Of a stretch of 14,628 nt of DNA, positions 7,502 to 14,507 are shown one piece after another. Both the position numbers and the translations under genes were made by a program. How positions within the stretch are numbered: position 1 is the stretch's first letter; every line of letters begins with the position of its first letter. The stretch is from Nitrospira lenta. Lineage in GTDB: Bacteria > Nitrospirota > Nitrospiria > Nitrospirales > Nitrospiraceae. The notes beneath the pieces are model-generated. The model was given only the letters and a program-made list of their open reading frames with translations, was not told the origin of the DNA and searched no databases. The DNA is taken from contig CAMDRK010000029.1 of NCBI GenBank assembly GCA_945906715.1, forward strand, positions 1 to 14,628, in the 5' to 3' direction.

Positions 7502-7561
7502 GTGCGTTGACCGAAAAGAGGCGAATCTCGACGTCTAAAAGGATACTCAAAGATAAAAAAA

Positions 7562-7933
7562 CTAAAATACTTGGCGCCCGAGGGTCAAAATGGCCTCATC
7601 CACTCCCTCAACAGGAATAAACTGGCTGCCGATGCCAATAACCACAACCCGAGTACCAAGCACCGTAGTTTCAAACCAGCTGAGAACCCCCCAGTTTTTA
7701 CGCAAGGTATGAGGTCGCACTACGCTATTGAGCAGCTCCTGACTATGCCTGCGAAAGATATTTCGGACCACCGTGCCTTCCCGTTCAGGTGTGGACTGAT
7801 CCATTCGATCCATAGCCTTGGTAAGCTCGACTTGCACGAAGCTCAAGTATTGATCCATGGTGGGATTCGTCAGTACCAGCACGACCATCATGGCCAATAC
7901 CGTTACGACTAGGCTCAAGCGCAGAAGACTCAT
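7562..7933 (-). CDS. DUF4359-like small membrane-anchored protein
   Basis: A 123-residue product with a single hydrophobic segment at about residues 5-22, followed by TNPTMDQYLSF. The rest is probably periplasmic and ends in a strand-rich part with RKNWGVLSWFETTVLG and VVVIGIGSQFIPVEG. The pattern of membrane anchor, then NP...Y, then RKN-gxxS-ET, then IGI-x-xxFIP resembles the uncharacterised DUF4359 family as I recall it. The function of that family is not known to me. The ATG at 7933 has only a G-rich stretch upstream (GGGGGG, about 14 bases away), so the ribosome binding site is not typical. It is divergent from the three-helix gene at 8042 and lies upstream of, but probably separate from, the nrdJ operon. 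Confidence 0.8.
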   Translation of the reverse strand: MSLLRLSLVVTVLAMMVVLVLTNPTMDQYLSFVQVELTKAMDRMDQSTPEREGTVVRNIFRRHSQELLNSVVRPHTLRKNWGVLSWFETTVLGTRVVVIGIGSQFIPVEGVDEAILTLGRQVF

Positions 7934-7951
7934 ATAGGCCCGCGCCCCCCT

Positions 7952-7980
7952 TTGACAAACAACAGACGGATGGCTAGCCT
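7952..7980 (+). promoter_or_regulatory. Candidate promoter for the 8042 gene
   Basis: TTGACA at 7952-7957 matches the -35 consensus fully. A weak -10, TAGCCT (7975-7980), follows at 17 bases. Transcription would begin near 7987, giving a leader of about 55 bases that ends in AGGAGG before the ATG at 8042. Confidence 0.4.
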
Positions 7981-8041
7981 ACCCCATTAGGTTTGTGACG
8001 GCAATCAAGCTGCCCACATTGTTTCTATCAGGAGGATCCTC

Positions 8042-8338
8042 ATGTTTGTCTGGAGCAAACGCCTTGTCGCAGCCCTGTTGGGACTATTTATGCTCACATT
8101 GGGAATCCTTTTCCTCAATACAGCGCCGGACAACATGAGCGGCCTCAAGACTTATATGACCGGATGGATGGCCATCAACTATCTCGGCTTGATCGTATGG
8201 ATCTTTGTCTGGATGATCGATCAAACACGCATGCGGGGCAAAAATGTTTGGATTTGGCTTCTCCCTTTCGTCCTGGCGCCTCTTCCAACATTGATGCTGT
8301 TCGTCTTGTTCCTCCAGAGACGCCTACGGCCGTTATAG
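8042..8338 (+). CDS. Small three-helix inner-membrane protein
   Basis: A 98-residue, very hydrophobic protein with membrane segments at about residues 8-25, 41-60 and 70-92 and a basic end (LQRRLRPL). The ATG at 8042 follows a strong AGGAGG with a 6-base gap. The third segment (WIWLLPFVLAPLPTLMLFVL) after a basic loop faintly resembles the helix-pair domain found at the N-terminus of cardiolipin synthases (PLDc_N-type), but no catalytic domain follows and I would not name it. Its stop overlaps the stop of the converging AmpG-like gene by 6 bp. It is divergent from the DUF4359-like gene and may share a regulatory region with it. Confidence 0.82.
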   Translation: MFVWSKRLVAALLGLFMLTLGILFLNTAPDNMSGLKTYMTGWMAINYLGLIVWIFVWMIDQTRMRGKNVWIWLLPFVLAPLPTLMLFVLFLQRRLRPL

Positions 8339-9601
8339 ACCGGCTGAGCCGGCATTGGCTTGCGCATCGCGGTCGGCTTCTCGATCTAATTGCGTTCGGA
8401 GAGCCCACACTAGCCAGATACCTGGTAACGCGATCAGAAACGACCAGAAGAAAAATTGAGCCCAGCCGACCATTTCGACTAACTCAGCCGACGGACGACC
8501 GGAAAATACTCGCCCGAGCGCTTCCAGCGATGAGAGCAACGCGAACTGTGTTGCAGTGTAGCGATGGTCGCACAGCGACATAATCAGTGCGACAAACGCG
8601 ACGGTGCCCATGCCGCCGGTGACATTTTCGATCAGAATCGACGCCGTGAGCGCCGCGTAACTCTTGCCCATCCAGGCAAGCCACATGAATCCCAAGTTTG
8701 AGACCGCTTGTAACAGACCAAAGAGCAATAACGACCGAACCATCCCGAGCTTGGCCATTGCGACACCCCCGGCCAATGCGCCGATGAGCGTGGCTCCGAT
8801 CCCAAGACCCTTTACATACCCGACCTCGCTGACGGAGAAGCCCATCCCTCCAATAAGAAATGCCGTTTGAAGCGAGGCTGCGACGGCGTCTCCGATTTTA
8901 TAGAAGACGATGAGGGCGAGAAGCCCGATCACCCCTGGGCGCGTAAAGAACTCTTTCAGCGGCCCTCCAATCGCTTCGGCGAGACTCGCCGGTGGAGCAC
9001 CAGGCTCTGACGGCTCCGGACTGACGAGGATCGTGACGACTCCCGCCAACATTAACGCAGCAAGCAGCAAATAGGTATTCTGCCATCCAATACGATCGGC
9101 CAATAGGAGGGCGCCGGCGCTCGCAAGCAACAGCGCACATCGATACCCATTCACCCACACAGCTACACCGAAACCGCGTTCCGGACGTAAGAGCACATCG
9201 GTCCGATAGGCGTCGAAAACGATATCGAGTGAGGCAGCAAGGAAGGCCACTATGAAAGCCAGTATCCCCAATATTTCCGTGCGCTGGCCAGGCCCAGTCA
9301 CCGCCATAGCCGCCAAGCCGAGCGCGACACTGATCTGCATCACCAACATCCATCCGCGTCGGCGTCCCAACCAGGGAGGGACCAGGCGATCCATCAAGGG
9401 AGCCCACAAAAATTTCAGGGTGTACGGGAGGCCGACGAGCGTAAAAATGCCGATGGTCTTCAGGTCGAGCCCGACGACCGTCAACCAGGCCTGGAGCGTT
9501 CCAGCCGTGAGGGCCAACGGCAACCCCGAGGCAAAACCCAAGGGCAACATGATGGCGATCCGCCGGTTCGCAAGGATCTGAACGAACGATGGTGTTTTCA
9601 T
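8333..9601 (-). CDS. AmpG-like muropeptide/MFS permease
   Basis: A 422-residue polytopic inner-membrane protein of the major facilitator superfamily, closest in wording to AmpG. AmpG imports anhydromuropeptides from the periplasm for cell-wall recycling and, in some bacteria, beta-lactamase induction. Family marks include GFASGLPLAL (22-31), KFLWAPLMDR (63-72) with the basic GRRRGW loop (79-84), and SLDIVFDAYRTDVL (124-137). About twelve helices can be counted. It is shorter than the 491-residue E. coli AmpG. The start at ATG 9601 has a modest AGGG about six bases upstream. No ampD, nagZ or ampC-type gene adjoins it, so specificity rests on similarity alone; another AmpG-like transporter is the main alternative. 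Confidence 0.85.
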   Translation of the reverse strand: MKTPSFVQILANRRIAIMLPLGFASGLPLALTAGTLQAWLTVVGLDLKTIGIFTLVGLPYTLKFLWAPLMDRLVPPWLGRRRGWMLVMQISVALGLAAMAVTGPGQRTEILGILAFIVAFLAASLDIVFDAYRTDVLLRPERGFGVAVWVNGYRCALLLASAGALLLADRIGWQNTYLLLAALMLAGVVTILVSPEPSEPGAPPASLAEAIGGPLKEFFTRPGVIGLLALIVFYKIGDAVAASLQTAFLIGGMGFSVSEVGYVKGLGIGATLIGALAGGVAMAKLGMVRSLLLFGLLQAVSNLGFMWLAWMGKSYAALTASILIENVTGGMGTVAFVALIMSLCDHRYTATQFALLSSLEALGRVFSGRPSAELVEMVGWAQFFFWSFLIALPGIWLVWALRTQLDREADRDAQANAGSAGL

Positions 9602-9700
9602 CGAGCCCTACCAGTGGACATGAGGCAGTAGCATATCATCGGAATAGGGGGTGGCTCAGGACATTCTGGAAATCTAATCTATCGAGAGGATGGAGGGGAA

Positions 9701-9731
9701 GGCCGGAGAGGCACTGGAGAGACTCCCGGCC
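9701..9731 (-). terminator. GC-rich hairpin after the 9740 gene, possible weak terminator
   Basis: GGCCGG-A-GAG (9701-9710) pairs with CTCCCGGCC (9723-9731), making a 9-bp stem with one bulged base and a 12-base loop. It begins 9 bp past the stop of the minus-strand gene. No U tract follows, so it may stabilise the 3' end rather than terminate. The rest of 9602-9739 shows only the AmpG gene's ribosome binding site. Confidence 0.4.
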
Positions 9732-9739
9732 ATCGACGC

Positions 9740-10150
9740 TCAGCAGGGTTGTCCATTGAAGGTACACGGCTTATAACGCGTAATATCAAAATCGACATTT
9801 TCTTGGTAGACCCGTTCGTTGCCGTTCACGCCATCCTGTTCCGGATCGTTATACATGGTGTGGTTCCACCAGTAGAACAAGGGGTGGGCCTCCGTCTGGT
9901 ATACCGGGTTCCCATAACTACTGCGGGCATATTCCTTGACTAACCGGCCCGTCACATAGTCGACTTGGCCATTCCCATTGAGTGAATACAAGCTTAAAAA
10001 GAGCCGAGCCTCGTGGTCGTAGTGCTCCTCGACTCTTGTCGCAAGGTCAGGTTCCATGGGCAGGAGCGCCTTTGCCCATCCACCGGACACTGAGAGCAGG
10101 AGAAGAAGAGAGACCATGAAGATGGAAGCTGTTGACTGCGAAGGTGTCAC
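9740..10150 (-). CDS. Small exported protein with Ca-loop-like segments, unknown function
   Basis: A 136-residue protein (from GTG 10150) with an N-terminal hydrophobic stretch and a probable signal-peptidase site near GGWA-KA (about 26-28). The mature part has two Asp/Asn/Gly-rich loops, LNGNGQVDYVTGR (57-69) and DPEQDGVNGNE (102-112), which look like EF-hand or dockerin-type calcium loops but are not full matches. Trp/Tyr-rich sequence lies between, and two Cys (129, 136) sit at the C-terminus. I do not recognise the family. Neither GTG 10150 nor the alternative ATG at 10117 has a Shine-Dalgarno sequence; either leaves the signal peptide usable. It is divergent from the mtaB-miaB operon. 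Confidence 0.75.
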   Translation of the reverse strand: MTPSQSTASIFMVSLLLLLSVSGGWAKALLPMEPDLATRVEEHYDHEARLFLSLYSLNGNGQVDYVTGRLVKEYARSSYGNPVYQTEAHPLFYWWNHTMYNDPEQDGVNGNERVYQENVDFDITRYKPCTFNGQPC

Positions 10151-10186
10151 AAAAGACTCGCGATAATGGAGTACGCAGGCATGCGA

Positions 10187-10215
10187 ACTCTACCATGGCC
10201 TTCCAAGGCCTTCAA
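10187..10215 (-). promoter_or_regulatory. Candidate promoter with a palindrome in its spacer
   Basis: On the minus strand TTGAAG (10215-10210) and TAGAGT (10192-10187) are exactly 17 bases apart, each matching four of six consensus bases. The spacer contains the perfect dyad GGCCTT-CC-AAGGCC (+ strand, 10197-10210), a natural repressor site. Transcription would start near 10180, about 30 bases before the GTG at 10150. Confidence 0.4.
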
Positions 10216-10243
10216 GCAAGGGCAGAAGGCAACCTAACCAGCA

Positions 10244-10281
10244 GGAGATCCTTGCTCCCTTCGCAAGGTTCTCCCTATAAT
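10244..10281 (+). promoter_or_regulatory. Candidate mtaB promoter overlaid by a long dyad
   Basis: A perfect -10, TATAAT (10276-10281), is preceded at 18 bases by TTGCTC (10252-10257). The predicted transcript start, near 10288, is only a few bases before the ATG at 10291, and no Shine-Dalgarno sequence is visible, which fits a leaderless mRNA. An inverted repeat with 11-base arms and one central mismatch (GGAGATCCTTG at 10244-10254, CAAGGTTCTCC at 10264-10274, 9-base gap) covers the -35 and spacer. Confidence 0.5.
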
Positions 10282-10290
10282 GGCCCAACT

Positions 10291-11625
10291 ATGATGAAAC
10301 GCGCCTCGCTCCATACACTCGGCTGCAGACTGAACCAAGCAGAGACAGCAGTACTCGAAGCTCGCTTGCGGCGCGATGGCTACCATGTCGTTGAATTCGG
10401 TGAGCCGACAGACTTGCTTGTCGTCAACACCTGCTCCGTGACAGAGGAGGCAGAACGTACGTGTCGTTATGTAATCCGAAAAACGTTGAGACATTCCCCC
10501 GGTGCTTTTGTGGCAGTCACAGGCTGTTATGCACAGACCGGCGTCCAAGAGCTGCGCACCATTCCCGGAATCGACCTTATCGTCGGCAATCAATTCAAAT
10601 GGGATTTGCCCTCATTTCTTCCGGCTCCCCAGGCTATGAAAAAGCAGCCGGACCCGGAAGTGCTTCATACCCGCACCATCGACCGGGAAGATTTCACCCT
10701 GCCGGATTATGGCGAACCGGACTCCACCAGGGCGCTGATCAAGATCCAGGACGGCTGCAATGTGATGTGCAGCTTCTGCCTCATCCCCTTCGCACGCGGG
10801 CATGAGCGGAGCCGCCTCCAAGATGATGTAATCCGGGAGGCCGAAGCCCTTGTGGCAAAAGGCTACAGAGAAATTGTGCTGACCGGCGTCAACGTTGGGC
10901 AGTATCGGCAGGACGAGCTTGATCTGGTCGGGTTGATTGCACAATTGGAGAGAATCGAAGGACTCGAACGCATCAGGATTTCGTCTATCGAGCCAACGAC
11001 GATCACGAACGCCCTCCTAGATTGGATGTCTTCCTCGTCGAAGCTCTGTCCCTATCTCCATGTTCCCCTACAGAGCGGAGACGACAGCATCTTGTCGTCC
11101 ATGAATCGTCCATACAATGCAGAAAAGTTTGCCCATCTGATCCAGCGAACCGTCGCGGCGATTCCACACCTTGGGCTGGGTACCGATCTGATGGTGGGGT
11201 TTCCTGGAGAAACCGACGAAGCATTCACGCATACTTTGAGCCTCGCGCGAGAGCTTCCCTTCTCCTATTTTCATGTCTTTACCTATTCGCAACGGCCCGG
11301 CACTGCTGCCACGAAGCTGCCTGACCAGGTACCGATCGCTGTCGCTCGGGAACGGGCGAAGAAACTTGCCGAGCTGTCCCGCCTTAAACGCCTGGCCTTT
11401 GCGGAACGGTATATCGGATCCACCGTGCCAGTCCTCTTCGAGTCGGGAGAAATAGATGGATACCGGTTGGGGGTGACAGCAAACTTCCTAAAGGTGGCAG
11501 GTCCCTCAAACATAGAGCTTACCAATCACCTGAAAGATGTGCATATTACTGGAGCTTTGGATCGTTGGGCGGTGGGTCAGCTCACGGCGAAACATCAGCC
11601 AGTGCAAAGGGTGCCGGTTCTATGA
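10291..11625 (+). CDS. mtaB: tRNA t6A37 methylthiotransferase (MtaB family)
   Basis: MtaB adds a methylthio group to N6-threonylcarbamoyladenosine at position 37 of ANN-decoding tRNAs, a radical-SAM reaction using two iron-sulfur clusters. From ATG 10291 the product has 444 residues. The N-terminal MTTase domain carries the auxiliary-cluster cysteines Cys12 (LGCRLN), Cys48 (NTCSVT) and Cys79 (TGCYAQ). The radical-SAM motif is Cys156-x3-Cys160-x2-Cys163 (GCNVMCSFC) followed by ARGHERSR. A TRAM-like domain ends the protein. The LGCRLNQAE wording and lower similarity to the neighbouring MiaB point to the MtaB branch. The frame is open 53 codons further upstream, but the family's N-terminus begins here. 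Its TGA overlaps the miaB ATG. Confidence 0.93.
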   Translation: MMKRASLHTLGCRLNQAETAVLEARLRRDGYHVVEFGEPTDLLVVNTCSVTEEAERTCRYVIRKTLRHSPGAFVAVTGCYAQTGVQELRTIPGIDLIVGNQFKWDLPSFLPAPQAMKKQPDPEVLHTRTIDREDFTLPDYGEPDSTRALIKIQDGCNVMCSFCLIPFARGHERSRLQDDVIREAEALVAKGYREIVLTGVNVGQYRQDELDLVGLIAQLERIEGLERIRISSIEPTTITNALLDWMSSSSKLCPYLHVPLQSGDDSILSSMNRPYNAEKFAHLIQRTVAAIPHLGLGTDLMVGFPGETDEAFTHTLSLARELPFSYFHVFTYSQRPGTAATKLPDQVPIAVARERAKKLAELSRLKRLAFAERYIGSTVPVLFESGEIDGYRLGVTANFLKVAGPSNIELTNHLKDVHITGALDRWAVGQLTAKHQPVQRVPVL

Positions 11626-12971
11626 AAGCCAAATCCGCAGCAACTCACGTGCATCTGGAGACCTTCGGCTGTCAAATGAACGAGTATGACTCGGAACTCG
11701 TCCGCTCACTTATGAAACAGGACGGTTTTGTGTTTACCGATGAGCCTGAACGTGCAGACGTGATTCTGATGAACACCTGCGCCATTCGCGAGAATGCCCA
11801 CAATAAGGTCTATAAACATTTATCCGAGCTCAAGAAACTCAAGCGGCAACGTCCGCTGGTCGTAGGCGTCTTGGGTTGTATGGCGCAAAATCTGAAAGAG
11901 GAGCTAACCGACTTTCAACCGCTGGTCGATGTGCTCGCCGGCCCTGATGCCTATCGCCAGTTACCGATGTTGATCCGCAACGCGATGCGCTCGCAAGAAG
12001 AGGGGTTGGATCAGAAGGGACTTGCAGTCGACCTTTCGGAATATGAAACCTATCACGATGTCGTACCGGACCGAACCGACGGGGTAAATGCCTGGATCGC
12101 CGTCATGCGAGGCTGCGACAACTTCTGCAGCTTCTGTGTGGTCCCCTACACTCGAGGCCGAGAGCGTTCACGCGATCCGGAAGGGATCGTTCAGGAAGCC
12201 CACCGGATCGCCGAGCAAGGATTCAAACAGATCACGCTCCTGGGGCAAAACGTCAATTCCTATCGCTTCGACAACTGGGACTTTGCACAATTGATCACGG
12301 CGGTGGCAGACGTACCAGGCATCCAACGAGTGAGGTTCACCTCCCCTCACCCCAAAGACTTTCCGCTTTCATTGTTGGAGGCTGTCGTATCCCATCCCCA
12401 CATCTGTAAGCAAATTCATTTACCACGGCAATCCGGCAGTGACCGCATCCTCGACTTGATGAACCGCACCTATACCAATAAAGAATATCGCGCCTTGGTT
12501 GAACGTATCCGTACCCTGCGATCGGACATCGTCCTCAGCACCGATATTATTTGTGGTTTCTGCGGAGAAAACGATGAGGACTTTGCCGAGACGTACCGGC
12601 TGATTGAAGAAGTACGGTTTCACTCAGCGTTTATCTTCAAATACTCTGAACGAAAGAATACGATCGCCGCACGCAAGTTTCCGGACGATGTTTCCGAGCC
12701 GGTAAAGACCGAACGGATCACGCGACTCTTCGACCTGCAACGGAACATTTCCTACGAACGCAACCGGGAATATTTGATGACAACAGTTCCAGTCCTAGTC
12801 GAAGGAGACGCTAAGCGATCCGCTGCGCAGGGCAGGGGAAAATCCGACGGCAATATCACCGTCATCTGGGACAAGAGCGCCGTATCATCTCAACCGGGAG
12901 ACATAGTCTCCCTTGCCGTCTACGATGCTTCATCCACAACGTTATATGCAGAACGTCCACCTGTGAATTGA
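11622..12971 (+). CDS. miaB: tRNA i6A37 methylthiotransferase MiaB
   Basis: MiaB converts i6A37 to ms2i6A37 in tRNAs reading UNN codons, stabilising the anticodon stem-loop. The 449-residue product has the MTTase cysteines Cys17 (ETFGCQMNEYDSE), Cys53 (NTCAIRENA) and Cys86 (LGCMAQ), then radical-SAM Cys165-x3-Cys169-x2-Cys172 (GCDNFCSFC) with VVPYTRGRERSR. A TRAM domain occupies about the last 65 residues. FGCQMNEYDSE and NTCAIRENA are typical of bacterial MiaB rather than MtaB. The ATG at 11622 overlaps the mtaB stop as ATGA and has AAAGGG about ten bases upstream, so translation is probably coupled. A longer reading from 11565 would run inside mtaB and is not needed. All cluster ligands are intact. 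Confidence 0.95.
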   Translation: MKAKSAATHVHLETFGCQMNEYDSELVRSLMKQDGFVFTDEPERADVILMNTCAIRENAHNKVYKHLSELKKLKRQRPLVVGVLGCMAQNLKEELTDFQPLVDVLAGPDAYRQLPMLIRNAMRSQEEGLDQKGLAVDLSEYETYHDVVPDRTDGVNAWIAVMRGCDNFCSFCVVPYTRGRERSRDPEGIVQEAHRIAEQGFKQITLLGQNVNSYRFDNWDFAQLITAVADVPGIQRVRFTSPHPKDFPLSLLEAVVSHPHICKQIHLPRQSGSDRILDLMNRTYTNKEYRALVERIRTLRSDIVLSTDIICGFCGENDEDFAETYRLIEEVRFHSAFIFKYSERKNTIAARKFPDDVSEPVKTERITRLFDLQRNISYERNREYLMTTVPVLVEGDAKRSAAQGRGKSDGNITVIWDKSAVSSQPGDIVSLAVYDASSTTLYAERPPVN

Positions 12972-13384
12972 ATCGTTGTTGCACTGTCCGATCTCCCCGG
13001 AATCATTTCTGTAGGATCGACTCCAAAAGCGAACACTTCTGAACAACATCTATTTGGGAATCCGAAATCTTAAGAAATAACGTGGAATCACCATCCGCAT
13101 GATGTCCCCAAGGGAAGCCGAATTTTTCCGTTCCAGACCCTCAGCCCAACTCATCATACGAGTTATGATTTAGCACTGTATTATCATATACCTAGACTCA
13201 TTATTTCTTATTTTCACTATCGTCCTCACGAGTCAGCCCATTCCGTACTCATTCCCGATCTTCCCCTGATATTGCCTGATCTTATCTGGTGAGATCAGGC
13301 AATCTACTTCATCCTGCTAACGGCATAGTCTTTGCTTAGCAAATGAGGCGCTAACACATTACTCTCACTCCTTGGAGACGAAGC
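12972..13384. promoter_or_regulatory. Long AT-rich leader/promoter region with dyads
   Basis: This 413-bp gap follows miaB and has no credible gene. A candidate + strand promoter is TTAGCA (13170-13175), 17 bases, TAGACT (13193-13198). The dyad ATCATA-5-TATGAT (13153-13169) ends right at its -35. A leader of about 180 bases would then contain a perfect 12-bp hairpin, ATTGCCTGATCT / AGATCAGGCAAT (13271-13303, 9-base loop), with no U tract after it. Three GCTAA/TTAGC copies occur at 13316, 13336 and 13350, in alternating orientation. No clear terminator for miaB was found. Confidence 0.4.
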
Positions 13385-13516
13385 ATGACCGAGAATCAAG
13401 ATCACAGTGCAAAAGAAAAAAAACCCCTATCCCTGAGCCTGGAAACCATCATTGCGCTGGGACTCTTCGGATGGATTGCACTGAGCATGGCACTGATGGG
13501 CCTGGGAATCTGGTAA
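13385..13516 (+). CDS. Small single-helix membrane protein, 43 residues
   Basis: ATG 13385 has GGAG about nine bases upstream, and the frame runs to TAA at 13514-13516. The product has a charged N-terminus (MTENQDHSAKEKKP) and one long hydrophobic segment from about residue 22 to the C-terminal Trp43, rich in Gly, Leu and Met. It fits a tail-anchored or N-in single-pass small membrane protein, of the kind that often assists a larger membrane complex. I do not recognise the family. It lies 73 bp upstream of the coiled-coil lipoprotein on the same strand and is probably co-transcribed with it. The hydrophobic design and RBS support a real gene despite its size. Confidence 0.7.
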   Translation: MTENQDHSAKEKKPLSLSLETIIALGLFGWIALSMALMGLGIW

Positions 13517-13589
13517 TTGCCCAGGACATCGATAATTGCACTCGCCACGGATAATCACACGCACCGATTCTGAAAGAAGGAGAGTCGCG

Positions 13590-14501
13590 ATGAAAAGCTA
13601 TCTCCCACGAACCAATGTGCAGCATCCGATCCTGCAGAGCCTCGTCGGAATCGCCGCCTGTGTGCTCCTTATCAGCGGTTGCGCCAGTGGGACGAAGCTC
13701 GCCCAGAATCCAAATAACAGCGTCTACTTGGAAGAAGTGTCCGATTGGTCGTTTGAAGCCAGCCATCCAGCTGTAATCGACCAACAGACCATCACAAAGA
13801 TCGTGAAAGGGTTATATGCCAATGACAGCATAACCGGATCTTCAAGAATGTCCGCTGGTGGCAGCAAGCCGATGAGAATTTTCAGCGATGAGGATGTAGA
13901 ATTTCTCTCTCCCCTGCTCACACAAGGCTTAGCAAAGGCGAAACCCGAACAGCTTGTTGGGTTCCACATATCCTCATCGGCAGGGTCAGGCTCTGAACCC
14001 ACCACGGGCAGTCTTTACGTGCTGAAGGAATCGATCCACTTGACCCTTAGGAAAGGTACTGAGCCGATTGGCTTTATGCCCGAGTCGGCTGCACGTACCG
14101 AACCGGCTCCGGCCTATGCTTCCAACGGTGAGCCAGGCGCCATGACGATGATCATCGACTACCATGCAATGGCCAAGGCCCCGATGCCGGCTTCCCTCCC
14201 ACTGGCAAAAGCTACGTCGGTCCTTCCAACTGCCCAGCCAAGAGCGCAGGCGGTTTCCGAGAGTACGGTCCAGGAGGCGGGGGACGCTGAATTGACGGCT
14301 CAGAGACTCAGTGAAATAAAAATAGTAAGAGATGCGCTCACCAAGAAGGAAACAGAAATCAGTATGCTGCGCAAGGAAGCGGAATGGATGAAACGCCAAC
14401 TCCGGGACCGTGACGAGGAAATGCAAGCACTCCGGTTGACCAAGGTGTCAGGGAAACCAGCAGCGAAGAAGAAACCGGCCCAGGCGGCAAGAACTCGCTA
14501 A
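13590..14501 (+). CDS. Coiled-coil lipoprotein of unknown function
   Basis: A 303-residue lipoprotein. The signal sequence (about 14-30) ends in a lipobox, ISGC, with Cys31 as the lipidated residue. The mature part starts with NNSVYLEEVSDWSFEASHP and has a compact region to about residue 165 containing a KIVKGLYANDS helix and FSDEDVEFLSPLLTQGL. A Pro/Ala/Ser-rich linker follows. A highly charged coiled coil lies at about 234-286 (heptads through KETEISMLRKEAEWMKRQL), and a basic Lys/Ala/Arg tail could contact peptidoglycan or another polyanion. The ATG at 13590 is chosen for AGGAGAG five bases upstream; the frame opens 18 codons earlier without such a site. It converges on the partial gene at 14508. 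No catalytic motif is visible. Confidence 0.85.
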   Translation: MKSYLPRTNVQHPILQSLVGIAACVLLISGCASGTKLAQNPNNSVYLEEVSDWSFEASHPAVIDQQTITKIVKGLYANDSITGSSRMSAGGSKPMRIFSDEDVEFLSPLLTQGLAKAKPEQLVGFHISSSAGSGSEPTTGSLYVLKESIHLTLRKGTEPIGFMPESAARTEPAPAYASNGEPGAMTMIIDYHAMAKAPMPASLPLAKATSVLPTAQPRAQAVSESTVQEAGDAELTAQRLSEIKIVRDALTKKETEISMLRKEAEWMKRQLRDRDEEMQALRLTKVSGKPAAKKKPAQAARTR

Positions 14502-14507
14502 GCTACC

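Larger units (their letters stand above)
7224..7561. other. Intergenic region upstream of nrdJ
   Basis: This 338-bp stretch lies between the DUF4359-like gene and nrdJ, both minus strand. It holds the nrdJ ribosome binding site, the candidate promoter at 7369-7397, the DnaA-like boxes at 7439-7501 and a long run of T on the minus strand just after the upstream gene's stop (7535-7561). I see no strong hairpin before that run, no cobalamin-riboswitch signature and no credible small gene. Confidence 0.6.

Noticed and set aside
7535..7600. Intrinsic terminator after the DUF4359-like gene
   Set aside because: The minus strand has a T run, but only very short, mismatched stems precede it.
13099..13173. 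24-codon + strand frame after miaB
   Set aside because: No Shine-Dalgarno sequence, very short, and it overlaps the candidate operator dyad.
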